Assembly (NCBI GenBank): GCA_052318935.1 | Contig: JBQRKO010000017.1 | Source of the DNA: Niallia sp052318935 | GTDB taxonomy: Bacteria > Bacillota > Bacilli > Bacillales > Cytobacillaceae | Strand: one strand, 5' to 3' | DNA length: 64,000 bases | Shown here: piece by piece, positions 50,428 through 58,487 of the stretch | How positions within the stretch are numbered: the first letter of the stretch is position 1 | Layout of the letters: each line of letters opens with the position of its first letter | Made by a program: the position numbers and the translations under genes | Notes under the pieces: generated by a model | Databases searched by the model: none | What the model saw: the letters and a program-made list of their open reading frames with translations, nothing else | Told to the model about the DNA's origin: nothing

Positions 50428-50530
50428 TAAGAAATGCGTAAGCGGCTTGGCACTATCCGCTAAAGGGCATAGGTCCTTCAGTTGCATCGGCACTCTTAGA
50501 TCCTGTACGTTGAAGTATACTTTTCTTAAT
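50428..50530 (-). other. G+C-richer insert between the operator and hxlR
   Basis: It contains GCGTAAGCGGCTTGGCAC (50436-50453) and other G+C-rich pieces, resembling decayed ends of Bacillus dispersed repeats (compare GCGCAGGCGCCGGAGC at 7680). No ORF. It would lie in the hxlR leader. Confidence 0.35.
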
Positions 50531-50538
50531 TTTTAGAA

Positions 50539-50563
50539 TAGTAGTATCTTTTAGATACTACTA
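50539..50563 (-). promoter_or_regulatory. HxlR-type palindromic operator
   Basis: TAGTAGTATC-TTTTA-GATACTACTA is a perfect 10-bp inverted repeat 130 bases before hxlR. A related TAGTAT/ATACTA dyad precedes the nitroreductase gene. Probable autoregulatory HxlR-family site; inferred. Confidence 0.6.
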
Positions 50564-50626
50564 TACCATAAAAAAGCTGAAACTAACAGGAATATGGGGG
50601 TTCACATGATTAAAACACAGACATGA

Positions 50627-51514
50627 TTATTTTGTCCAAGCTTCTACGACGCTTTTATTCTCAGACATCCATTTCTCCACAGCTTTTGTTTCATCTTTCA
50701 GTTCATTAATGTACGATTCCAACTTCGCTAATTGTTCTTCCGTCATTTTAAAATCTTGAAGCCAGCTTGCCACTTCAGGGTAATCTGCTTTAAATTTTTT
50801 GCTGCTGATAATTTGAATTTTTTCTGGACCAGTTGGATTCATGAAACTTTTTGGATCTTCTAAATAGCGAAGATTGTACTTTTCAAATGCCCAATGAGGC
50901 CGCCATAATGTCACAACGATCGGCTGCTTATTTGAAACAGCTTTCCCTAACTCTGATAACATAGCAGGAGTACTGCTTTCTACTAGCTGCCAATCTTTTA
51001 AACCATAGCCAGGCATTGCTCCTTGTTTTGTAAGATCATTAATGCCAGATCCAGGCTCGATGCTAATAATTTTTCCACCATAATCTTTTTTGTAGTTCTT
51101 TAAATCTTCAATTGTTTTAGCATCTACATAGTCTGGAACAGCAAGTCCACTATCTGCTTGATTATACCAAGTACTAAGCACTTCTAATTTATCCCCAAAC
51201 CTTTTCATATACGATTTATGGGTAGTTGGCATCCATACATCTAAAAATAGATCAATATTTCCTTGAGCAACACCTGAAAAAATAGGTGCTACATCTGCTT
51301 GAACAATTTTTACTTTATACCCCTTATCTTCTAGCATTTTTTTCCACAAATTCGTTACAGCAACATCTTCATCCCATGGGATATATCCAATCGTTATTTC
51401 TTTATCATTTGATTTTTCACTAAGGTTTCCACTTGTTGAGCTGTTACTTCCACATGCCGTTAATCCTAAGGTTAATGCGATAACAATAAATAAAAAACAT
51501 TTCGTTCGTTTCAA
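50627..51514 (-). CDS. opuAC: glycine betaine ABC transporter substrate-binding lipoprotein
   Basis: A 295-residue OpuAC-type binding protein: signal peptide with lipobox LGLTACGSN, then EITIGYIPWDEDVAVTNLWKK, FLDVWMPTTHKSYM and VVTLWRPHWAFEKYNLRYL. The tryptophans in these motifs form the aromatic cage for quaternary ammonium compounds. The start is a TTG at 51514, nine bases after AAGGAG; the ATG overlapping that ribosome site is unlikely. No permease or ATPase gene is adjacent, so it must use components encoded elsewhere. It lies beside gbsAB, which fits import of choline or betaine. Confidence 0.9.
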   Translation of the reverse strand: MKRTKCFLFIVIALTLGLTACGSNSSTSGNLSEKSNDKEITIGYIPWDEDVAVTNLWKKMLEDKGYKVKIVQADVAPIFSGVAQGNIDLFLDVWMPTTHKSYMKRFGDKLEVLSTWYNQADSGLAVPDYVDAKTIEDLKNYKKDYGGKIISIEPGSGINDLTKQGAMPGYGLKDWQLVESSTPAMLSELGKAVSNKQPIVVTLWRPHWAFEKYNLRYLEDPKSFMNPTGPEKIQIISSKKFKADYPEVASWLQDFKMTEEQLAKLESYINELKDETKAVEKWMSENKSVVEAWTK

Positions 51515-51847
51515 TCTATTCATCTCCTTATATAAATTTTTTCTGCTGCAAAATGTATTATGTAATATTACAGAAAGACTGTTTCCCTCCTTCCAATTTA
51601 TATCTTTATTTAACTTTTCACTATCCAGACAGTGAAAATCCAACAGTGTGAACTTATTATATCCATAAATATTTTGAATGTTCAATATATTATAAGAATT
51701 TTTAACAAACTTTTTTATTTTAAAGAAAATAGCAATCTAATTATTTTCTATCTCTATTCTTAATTTTTTTGCCATAAACTTGTTTAAATCCGTGTATATA
51801 TTGAGATGAATACCGTTCTAAATATTTAAAAAAATCAGAAATTTTAG

Positions 51848-51904
51848 TTGACCTTTTTTTATTTGCAGTGCTATAATTCAAATTGTTAAAAATATTCTTA
51901 ACAA
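51848..51904 (+). promoter_or_regulatory. gbsAB promoter with downstream GbsR-type operator
   Basis: -35 TTGACC (51848-51853), 18-base spacer, -10 TATAAT (51872-51877). A 22-bp near-perfect palindrome, TTGTTAA-AATATT-TTAACAA type, covers 51883-51904, just past the start of transcription. In B. subtilis GbsR blocks elongation from such a downstream site (roadblock) until choline is present. The remaining 51515-51847 has no gene. Confidence 0.75.
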
Positions 51905-51938
51905 ACTTAACAAAAAATACATTTGGAGGAGGATGCTC

Positions 51939-53423
51939 TTGGAAAAGGTAATGCTTTTAGAAAAAATGTATATCAATGGTGAATGGGTAGAATCTCATTC
52001 TGGACAAAAAAGAGAAATAATTAATCCTTTTAATCAAGAAGTGATTGCTGTTGTAGCAGAGGGAGATCGTTCAGATACGATTAAAGCTATAAAAGCAGCT
52101 CGACATGCCTTTGACCAAGGGGATTGGAACAAGTTAACCGCCTTTGAAAGAGGGACCTTATTGTTTAAAACAGCCGAAAAAATTCGTGAGCATAAAGAAG
52201 TGCTCGCTGAGCTTGAAACCTTAAATACAGGAAAAACCCTTGTAGAAAGCTTAGCCGATATGGATGGAATCGCTGACGTGTTCCAATATTATGCAGGGTT
52301 GGCTGATAAAGATGGTGGACAAATGATTGAATCCCCCAACCCAGACTCTGTCAGCCGTCTCGTTCGTGAACCTGTCGGTGTATGTGCTCAAATTACACCT
52401 TGGAACTATCCTTTGCTGCAAGCATCATGGAAACTAGCCCCTGCTTTAGCTGCTGGGAATACTGTCGTAATCAAACCTAGTGAGATTACTCCATTAACAA
52501 CGATTCGAATGGCCAAAATTTTTGAAGAAGTTGGCTTCCCTGCAGGTGTTGTTAATGTTGTCCTTGGCACTGGCGCAACTGTTGGGCAAACGATGTCAGA
52601 AAGCCACCTTGTTGATCTCGTCTCCTTTACTGGCGGAGGTGTATCCGGACGAAAAGTTATGCAGGCTGCAGCAGGAAACTTTAAAAAAATCTCTCTTGAA
52701 TTAGGTGGAAAAAATCCAAACATCGTATTTGCAGACGCGGATTTTGAAACTGCTGTTGATTATGCCTTAAATGCAGTATTTTTTCACGCAGGACAAGTTT
52801 GTTCAGCAGGAGCCAGGTTATTAGTTCAAGAAGAGGTTCATGATGAATTCGTCAAAGCTGTTGCTGAACAAGCAAAAAAAATACGCATGGGAAATGGCAT
52901 GATGGAAGAAACACAAATGGGGCCGGTTATTTCTGCTCAGCATCTTTCAAAAATCGAGAAATATATCAAAATGGGATTAGAAGAAGGAGCGACGTTAGCC
53001 TTAGGAGGAAAGCGTCCCGATCATCCCGAATTGCAAAAAGGTTTCTTTATTGAACCAACCATCTTTACGAATTGTCATTCAGGCATGAAGATTGTTAAGG
53101 AAGAATCTTTTGGTCCTGTGATGACGATAGAATCCTTTAACACCGAAGAGGAAGCTATTCGTCTCGCTAATGATACAGTGTATGGCTTAGCTGGAGCTGT
53201 TTGGACTCAGGATATGAATCGTGCAGAGCGTGTCGTACAAAAGCTTCGCATGGGCACAACTTGGATTAATGACTACCATCCCTACTTTCCTCAAGCTCCA
53301 TGGGGAGGCTATAAGCAATCTGGAATTGGAAGAGAATTAAGCCAGGTAGGATTAGAAGAATATACAGAAATCAAACACATTTATATGAATACAAACCCAC
53401 AGCCTATGGGTTGGTTTAAATAA
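51939..53423 (+). CDS. gbsA: betaine aldehyde dehydrogenase
   Basis: A 494-residue NAD(P)-dependent aldehyde dehydrogenase: ITPWNYPLLQASWKLAPALAAGNTVVIKPSE (cofactor site), SFTGGGVSGRKVM, catalytic glutamate in LELGGKNPNIVF, catalytic cysteine in FFHAGQVCSAGARLLV. The C-terminus is QAPWGGYKQSGIGRELSQVGLEEYTEIKHIYMN. It oxidises betaine aldehyde to glycine betaine. The start is a TTG at 51939, six bases after AGGAGG; the ATG at 51933 overlaps the ribosome site. It is the first gene of gbsAB, induced by choline through GbsR, whose operator lies at 51883-51904. Confidence 0.95.
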   Translation: MEKVMLLEKMYINGEWVESHSGQKREIINPFNQEVIAVVAEGDRSDTIKAIKAARHAFDQGDWNKLTAFERGTLLFKTAEKIREHKEVLAELETLNTGKTLVESLADMDGIADVFQYYAGLADKDGGQMIESPNPDSVSRLVREPVGVCAQITPWNYPLLQASWKLAPALAAGNTVVIKPSEITPLTTIRMAKIFEEVGFPAGVVNVVLGTGATVGQTMSESHLVDLVSFTGGGVSGRKVMQAAAGNFKKISLELGGKNPNIVFADADFETAVDYALNAVFFHAGQVCSAGARLLVQEEVHDEFVKAVAEQAKKIRMGNGMMEETQMGPVISAQHLSKIEKYIKMGLEEGATLALGGKRPDHPELQKGFFIEPTIFTNCHSGMKIVKEESFGPVMTIESFNTEEEAIRLANDTVYGLAGAVWTQDMNRAERVVQKLRMGTTWINDYHPYFPQAPWGGYKQSGIGRELSQVGLEEYTEIKHIYMNTNPQPMGWFK

Positions 53424-53455
53424 AATTATAATAATTTGTGAGGAGGAAATACAAT

Positions 53456-54658
53456 ATGTTTATGCGTTTTGAAAGAATGGAAAGATTAAAAAGCTTTGAA
53501 ATGCCTACTGTATTAAAACATGGAATTGGTGTAGTGAAATATACAGGAGAAGAAGTAAAAAATTTAGGAGTTTCAAAAGTACTTCTAGTAACAGATCCTG
53601 GAATTCAAAATGCTGGCTTAGCAGACCCTGTTATAGCTAGTTTAAAAGAAGCAGACATAGAAGTAGTTGTATTTAACAAAGTTGAACCGAACCCATCTAT
53701 TCATGTTGTCGCACAAGGAACATCTCTTTACCTTGAAAATGACTGTAATGGATTAGTAGCTGTTGGCGGCGGAAGTTCTATGGATACAGCAAAAGCGATT
53801 GGAGTGGAGGTAGTTCACGGGGAGCCTGTATTAGAATATGAAGCAGCTGAAGGAAAAAAACCTTTAACGAAGCGAATCCCTCCATTAACGACTATACCTA
53901 CAACAGCAGGTACTGGAAGTGAAGTAACTCAATGGGCTGTTATAACAGATCCGGTCCGTCAATTTAAGTTTAATACTGGAGGTCCTTTAATTGCTGCTCA
54001 TTTAACTATTATTGATCCAACTTTGCATGTATCGATGCCAGCTCATATAACAGCTGGAACTGGAATTGACGCACTCTCCCATGCAATCGAATGCTATACT
54101 TGCCACTTTGCTCAACCAATGACAGATGCTGTCGCACTTTTAGCTATTGAATATGTAGGAAAATATTTACGCCGTGCAGTAGCAAATGGCCAAGATATTG
54201 AAGCGCGCTATGGGATGGCTAAAGCTGCAATGCTGGCTGGACTTTCTTATGGAAGCGAGTCTGCAGGGGCAGCACACGCAATGGCACAAACATTAGGAGG
54301 AATTTACCCAGTTGCACATGGTCCTTGTGTGGCAGCTATGATGGGACCTGTTATGGAATATAACTGGATGGGTGAGCCTGAGAAATTTGCTCGTATCGCG
54401 CAAGCTTTAGGCGTAAATGTTCACGGTTTAAGCTTAGAGGAAGCTGCTAAAGCAGCAGTTCGTGAAGTATACCAATTAGTTCAGGATGTGAAAATTCCAA
54501 CATTAGCAGAACAAGGAGTGCCAGCTGAAGAAATTCCTAAATTAGCGCTAGAAGCATTCGGTGATCCACAAACAGTCGGAAATCCTCGTGATCTTAATGT
54601 TGCAGCATATGAATGGATTTACCGCCGCTGCTATGATTTAGAGCCTTGTACAGTATAA
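53456..54658 (+). CDS. gbsB: iron-containing choline/alcohol dehydrogenase
   Basis: A 400-residue type III (iron-dependent) alcohol dehydrogenase. It has the NAD-binding VAVGGGSSMDTAKAIGVE, the proline-rich PLTTIPTTAGTGSEVTQWAVI, and metal-site histidines in GIDALSHAIECYTCH and AHAMAQTLGGIYPVAHGPCVA. In this context it is GbsB, which oxidises choline to betaine aldehyde. The start is the ATG at 53456 behind GAGGAGG. It lies 32 bases after gbsA, and a strong terminator ends the operon. Confidence 0.95.
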   Translation: MFMRFERMERLKSFEMPTVLKHGIGVVKYTGEEVKNLGVSKVLLVTDPGIQNAGLADPVIASLKEADIEVVVFNKVEPNPSIHVVAQGTSLYLENDCNGLVAVGGGSSMDTAKAIGVEVVHGEPVLEYEAAEGKKPLTKRIPPLTTIPTTAGTGSEVTQWAVITDPVRQFKFNTGGPLIAAHLTIIDPTLHVSMPAHITAGTGIDALSHAIECYTCHFAQPMTDAVALLAIEYVGKYLRRAVANGQDIEARYGMAKAAMLAGLSYGSESAGAAHAMAQTLGGIYPVAHGPCVAAMMGPVMEYNWMGEPEKFARIAQALGVNVHGLSLEEAAKAAVREVYQLVQDVKIPTLAEQGVPAEEIPKLALEAFGDPQTVGNPRDLNVAAYEWIYRRCYDLEPCTV

Positions 54659-54710
54659 AATAATGAAAATCCCTTTCTGATCAATAAACACTATAGCAAC
54701 CATGTTTATA

Positions 54711-54749
54711 GGGTGTTCTAATGTATTTAACTTTAGAACACCCTTTTTT
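54711..54749 (+). terminator. terminator of gbsAB
   Basis: GGGTGTTCTAA (54711-54721) and TTAGAACACCC (54733-54743) form a perfect stem followed by TTTTTT. Confidence 0.92.
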
Positions 54750-54816
54750 ACGGAATATCTTATTAAAGTACTTATTTTTTATTTCTATTTAATTAGATTA
54801 AGACGTTTGTACTTTT

Positions 54817-55377
54817 TTAGTCCTCGTTATGAATTTCATCATTAATCATTTTAAGTATTTCCTTATTTTCAAATACTTTTACAAGTTTTTTCAAAAAATA
54901 ATAATAATTTTTAGACTCTTCTAACTGTTTTAGATTCATTTTTGTTTTTTCATAAATCCCGACAGGAACATTTTCATCATTTACAAGTAATGTTAATTTT
55001 TCTTCAGCAAGTTTAATCGCCTCTAAATTTACTGAAATTTCTCTTTCCCATTTCTTACAAAAAAATGAGAAGAATGATTTAAAGAAATCTTTTTCGGCAT
55101 TATATAAATCCTTTCGAACCCCTGTTTTCCAAACTTTTTGAACCATATCTATTTGCTGCAGAGACCGAATAGACGTGCTCATACTCGGTTTGCTCATTCC
55201 TAATTCTTGGCTCATTTGATCAAGTGTAACGGGTTCATTCATAAAATATAAATAACCGTAAAGTCTTCCTATAGAAGGGGTAACCCCGTATAAGTCCATC
55301 GTAGATGCAATTGCACTAATCACTAATTCTTCCGCTTCTTTAAGTAAATCCTCATAATTTTGGTTGATGTCACTCAT
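54817..55377 (-). CDS. gbsR: GbsR/MarR family choline-responsive repressor
   Basis: A 186-residue regulator of the GbsR subgroup of MarR proteins: EELVISAIASTMDLYGVTPSIGRLYGYLYFMNEPVTLDQMSQELGMSKPSMSTSIRSLQQIDMVQKVWKTGVRKDLYNAEKDFFKSF. The choline-binding aromatic residues are expected within the N-terminal helices. It is convergent with gbsB rather than divergent from gbsA, but the operator before gbsA matches its role. A large inverted repeat lies upstream of its own start (55391-55430), consistent with autoregulation. Confidence 0.93.
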   Translation of the reverse strand: MSDINQNYEDLLKEAEELVISAIASTMDLYGVTPSIGRLYGYLYFMNEPVTLDQMSQELGMSKPSMSTSIRSLQQIDMVQKVWKTGVRKDLYNAEKDFFKSFFSFFCKKWEREISVNLEAIKLAEEKLTLLVNDENVPVGIYEKTKMNLKQLEESKNYYYFLKKLVKVFENKEILKMINDEIHNED

Positions 55378-55390
55378 TTCGCTTCCCCTT

Positions 55391-55430
55391 TTATTAAATA
55401 CATTAAATTTTTTCTTAATATATTTAATAA
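55391..55430 (-). promoter_or_regulatory. 16-bp inverted repeat before gbsR
   Basis: TTATTAAATACATTAA (55391-55406) and TTAATATATTTAATAA (55415-55430) pair with one mismatch. It lies 14 bases before the gbsR start and covers the likely promoter, so it may be an autoregulatory operator. Confidence 0.5.
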
Positions 55431-55484
55431 TACCAATGCATCAGTCAATGTCAATCATATTGTAAAATCAATAAGAAAATAAAA

Positions 55485-55522
55485 GAAGCCAAGTCTTTTA
55501 TTGAAAAAAAGTACTTGGCTTC
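55485..55522 (-). terminator. terminator of the glycine-riboswitch gene run
   Basis: GAAGCCAAG and CTTGGCTTC form a 9-bp stem; the minus-strand tail is TTTTATTTTC. It ends the minus-strand series glyA to cupin. Confidence 0.8.
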
Positions 55523-55602
55523 CTCTAATATTAAATCATGGATCTTTTATTTTTACAGCTCTTTCGGAAAATCTGTTCTATTGCTTGTATGTTTATAATA
55601 TA

Positions 55603-56016
55603 TTATAAATATGAAGGATTAGCTTCTGTATTCTTAAAATAAACAGCTTCTCCATCACTCTCACCATCGAAAATGACAGTTGTCTTAGGAGAGAAGATTA
55701 AAACATCACCAACTTCTGCAACATATTTATTCCCTTGAATATCACGCACAATCATTTTCCCTTTTGTAACCACTTTTATCTCGATAAAATTAAATTCTGC
55801 TGAATAGTCAACTGACGGTTGCAATGCAAAATATCCCATTGTTAATACTTCTTTTTTTTCAGTGATAGGTACATCAACAATTTGTCCCTTTAGTTCAGGT
55901 GTCCCTCTCAACACGCTCAGCTCATTTAATTGATATAACCCCGCTTTTATTAACTGAATACCTGGCTTTTCATCTAAAAATTTTAATTCGTTTTGTGTTA
56001 TCGTTTTTTCACTCAT
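55603..56016 (-). CDS. cupin-domain protein
   Basis: A 137-residue single-domain cupin. The beta-barrel motifs are visible as DYSAEFNFIEIKVVTKGKMIVRD, then GNKYVAEVGDVLIFSPKTTVIFDGESDGEAVYFKN. It resembles EutQ-type cupins. The classical histidine ligands are not evident, so it may not be a metal enzyme. It is the last gene of a same-strand run with the ferredoxin-NADP reductase, 63 bases downstream of that gene, and probably has an accessory role in betaine or glycine metabolism. Function unknown. Confidence 0.75.
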   Translation of the reverse strand: MSEKTITQNELKFLDEKPGIQLIKAGLYQLNELSVLRGTPELKGQIVDVPITEKKEVLTMGYFALQPSVDYSAEFNFIEIKVVTKGKMIVRDIQGNKYVAEVGDVLIFSPKTTVIFDGESDGEAVYFKNTEANPSYL

Positions 56017-56079
56017 TTTTGCACCTCTAATTATTTTATTTGTTCTCTTTTTCCTTTTATGGAAAAAAGCCTAATCTAT

Positions 56080-57099
56080 TTATCTAGTAGCAGTTAAACT
56101 CTTCTTCTCCAAATCCATTGACGAACTGTGGCCTGGCTGTAATTTAGCTTTAGGATCAATGTAAGCTTTTGCATTATTGACAGCAGTCGGTGCTTCACCA
56201 AATCCACTCGCAATAAGCTTTACCTTGCCATCGTATGTACAAATATCTCCAGCAGCATAAATACCTTCAATATTTGTTTCCATTTTCGAATTCACAGCAA
56301 TTGAGTTTTTCTCTATTTCAAGGCCCCAGTTCTTAATTGGTCCAAGAGAAGAAACAAAGCCGAAATTGACAATTAAATCATCAATATCTAGAATTTCTTT
56401 ACGATCACCCTTTACTTCCTCTAATACAATTTGATTAATTTTTTCTTTGCCAACTAACTTGCTAGGGACAAAAGGAGTCAAAATCTCAACTCTTGAATTC
56501 TTTAAAAGTTCAATACTATGTTCATGTGCGCGGAACTTATCGCGGCGATGAATAAGTGTTACTTTTTCTGCAATAGGCTCAAGCATTAAGGCCCAATCGA
56601 CAGCTGAATCACCTCCTCCAAGCAAAGCAACCCGCTTACCCGCAAATTTATTTAAATCATCTACAAAGTAATGTAAATTAGTATTCTCATATTTAACAGC
56701 ATCTTCTAACTCTAGTTTACGAGGCTGGAAAGCTCCGTTCCCGGCTGTTATGACAATTGTTTTCGAATAATGAACCCCATTATTTGTTGTTAACTTAAAT
56801 GTACCGTCTACTAGCTTTTCAACTTCTTCTACAGCCTGTTCAAGTACAATTGTTTGTTCAAATTTTGACATTTGTTCCTTTAAATTGTTAACTAATTCCT
56901 GAGCTGGAATTTTGGGAAATCCAGCCACATCGTATATATACTTTTCAGGATATAAAGCTGAAAGCTGCCCTCCTAGCTGTGGAAGACTCTCTATTAATTT
57001 CACACGACATTGTCGCATCCCCCCATAAAAAGCGGTAAATAACCCTATAGGACCACCTCCAATAATCGTAATATCGTAAACTTGATCATTTTCGAACAT
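56080..57099 (-). CDS. ferredoxin-NADP reductase, TrxR-like (YumC type)
   Basis: A 339-residue FAD/NADP two-dinucleotide-domain protein: FAD motif ITIIGGGPIGL (14-20), LGGQLSALYPEKYIYDVAGFP, the NADPH motif VALLGGGDSAVDWAL without any CxxC redox pair, and IYAAGDICTYDGKVKLIASGFGEAPTAVNNAKAYIDP at the C-terminus. This is the Bacillus-type FNR related to thioredoxin reductase. The start is the ATG at 57099 behind AAGGAGG. It may supply reduced ferredoxin to an oxygenase or demethylase in betaine breakdown, which is inference from context; the ferredoxin gene itself is far away (281-529). Confidence 0.9.
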   Translation of the reverse strand: MFENDQVYDITIIGGGPIGLFTAFYGGMRQCRVKLIESLPQLGGQLSALYPEKYIYDVAGFPKIPAQELVNNLKEQMSKFEQTIVLEQAVEEVEKLVDGTFKLTTNNGVHYSKTIVITAGNGAFQPRKLELEDAVKYENTNLHYFVDDLNKFAGKRVALLGGGDSAVDWALMLEPIAEKVTLIHRRDKFRAHEHSIELLKNSRVEILTPFVPSKLVGKEKINQIVLEEVKGDRKEILDIDDLIVNFGFVSSLGPIKNWGLEIEKNSIAVNSKMETNIEGIYAAGDICTYDGKVKLIASGFGEAPTAVNNAKAYIDPKAKLQPGHSSSMDLEKKSLTATR

Positions 57100-57283
57100 A
57101 TGATTCCCTCCTTGTAAGTTGCTCAATCTTATCATTAAAAGTGGCATTTTAGTGATTCAATAAGAAAAGAGTGGTATTCTTCATTTATTTCACTTCCTAG
57201 AATGAAGTTAAGACGAGTTCTGCCTTTATCGTTACTTTGAGCTTTTTCCTCGACCTGAAATAGTATTAATTAATCAAATGTTT

Positions 57284-57466
57284 TCAACTATTAAATACTT
57301 GATATAGTGAAAAAGGTAATAAAACAAATGCACATATGAAGAAAAAGACATGAACAAAATTTAAAGTACCATTTCTCTTTTTTTGAATGAAAATTAATAT
57401 CCAAAGAATGCTTAAGCCAATTTTTGAGATAACTATTACAAGCTCATCTCCTGTCAATAACATCAC
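57284..57466 (-). CDS. small membrane protein in the glyA run
   Basis: A 60-residue protein with two hydrophobic segments (ELVIVISKIGLSILWILIFI and VHVFFFICAFVLLPFSLY) and a basic link (QKKRNGTLN). The start may be the GTG at 57466 or the following ATG; GGGCGG precedes both. It lies 47 bases after the HesB-like gene on the same strand. Function unknown. Confidence 0.5.
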   Translation of the reverse strand: MMLLTGDELVIVISKIGLSILWILIFIQKKRNGTLNFVHVFFFICAFVLLPFSLYQVFNS

Positions 57467-57513
57467 CGCCCAAATAACCTAACTATTATGCATAAAATTA
57501 ACGCTTCGAGGTT

Positions 57514-57819
57514 TTAATCGAATTCAATTGAACATGCACTTGATGCATAGCTTTCTCCAATCAAAAAACCAACATCATCTTTATAATCAATTTGCGTCTC
57601 TCCATCCAAATAACGTTTTGTAAAATGATCTATTTGAATCTGAATACTGTCATACTCAATTACCGTATCGTTTCGTCGTGATTCATCAAAAATAAGTGAA
57701 AACTTGACAGACATGCCACATCCTCCAGCAACATTAGCGTCAATTCGAGGAAGTTGTTCTTCCTTCAACACCATTTTTTTCAACTCGTTCAATGCCGAGT
57801 CTGTTAGCCTTAAAATCAA
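57514..57819 (-). CDS. HesB/IscA-like iron-sulfur biogenesis protein, atypical cysteines
   Basis: A 101-residue protein of the HesB-like fold, reading LRLTDSALNELKKMV, NVAGGCGMSVKFSLIFDE, and ending FLIGESYASSACSIEFD. Classical IscA has three cysteines, one early and two in a C-terminal CGC. Here Cys34 is present and only one C-terminal cysteine (Cys96, in SACSIEF). Cluster binding, if any, must differ. The start is a TTG at 57819 ten bases after AAAGGGGG; the longer ATG readings lack a ribosome site. It sits between gcvH and a small membrane protein. Confidence 0.75.
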   Translation of the reverse strand: MILRLTDSALNELKKMVLKEEQLPRIDANVAGGCGMSVKFSLIFDESRRNDTVIEYDSIQIQIDHFTKRYLDGETQIDYKDDVGFLIGESYASSACSIEFD

Positions 57820-57960
57820 TTTGTCTTCTTCCCCCTTTCCCATGAAATTTAAAAGTTTCAACATACAATTGTTGCTACAATTTCCTGTTTATCGAATTGT
57901 ATTACATTGTAAAGCAGTCGGGTTTTTGAACATACTCGCTAAAAATAAGCCGCTGTCATC

Positions 57961-58356
57961 TTAGTCCTGTTCTTCACTTACAAATGCTTGGTATTCTTCT
58001 TCATTCAAGAGTGCTTCTAACTCATCTGGACTTGACATTTCTACTTCCACAAGCCACCCTTCATCATAAGGATGCTCATTAATGATTTCCGGAGAATCTT
58101 CCAGCATCTCATTTACACTAACAATGGTACCTGTTACAGGGGCGTAAAGTTCAGAAACAGCTTTTACAGACTCAATTGTCCCCATTGAATCATTAGCTGT
58201 CACCTCATTATCAATTTCTGGAGTTTCAACAAAAACGATATCACCTAACAGCTTTTGTGCATACTCAGAAATTCCGATTCGGACTCGATTTCCGCCTAAT
58301 TGTAATACCCACTCGTGTTCCTTGCTATATAATAAGTTTGCTGTTACATTTGTCAT
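57961..58356 (-). CDS. gcvH: glycine cleavage system H protein
   Basis: A 131-residue lipoyl-carrier protein: LYSKEHEWVLQLGGNRVRIGISEYAQKLLGDIVFVETPE, lipoylation Lys65 in GTIESVKAVSELYAPVTG, SPEIINEHPYDEGWLVEVE. It shuttles the aminomethyl group between the P, T and L proteins of the glycine cleavage complex, and in Bacillus also serves as a lipoyl relay. The start is the ATG at 58356 after GGAAGGAAG. It is downstream of glyA and probably under the glycine riboswitch. No P or T protein gene is in the window. Confidence 0.93.
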   Translation of the reverse strand: MTNVTANLLYSKEHEWVLQLGGNRVRIGISEYAQKLLGDIVFVETPEIDNEVTANDSMGTIESVKAVSELYAPVTGTIVSVNEMLEDSPEIINEHPYDEGWLVEVEMSSPDELEALLNEEEYQAFVSEEQD

Positions 58357-58487
58357 TTTTTTACTTCCTTCCACTTAAAATTTTATAATATTTTTATAGT
58401 TCTGAATTTTTACAAAATTATCCTATTAATATGATTTGCTTCTTTATAAATCAAAACAACTTTGAACTCCATTATAGTGCTTCCTTC

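Noticed and set aside
52406..52723. Minus-strand ORF within gbsA, and similar shadow ORFs over other genes
   Set aside because: They overlap strongly supported genes in another frame, have no ribosome sites and no recognisable domains.
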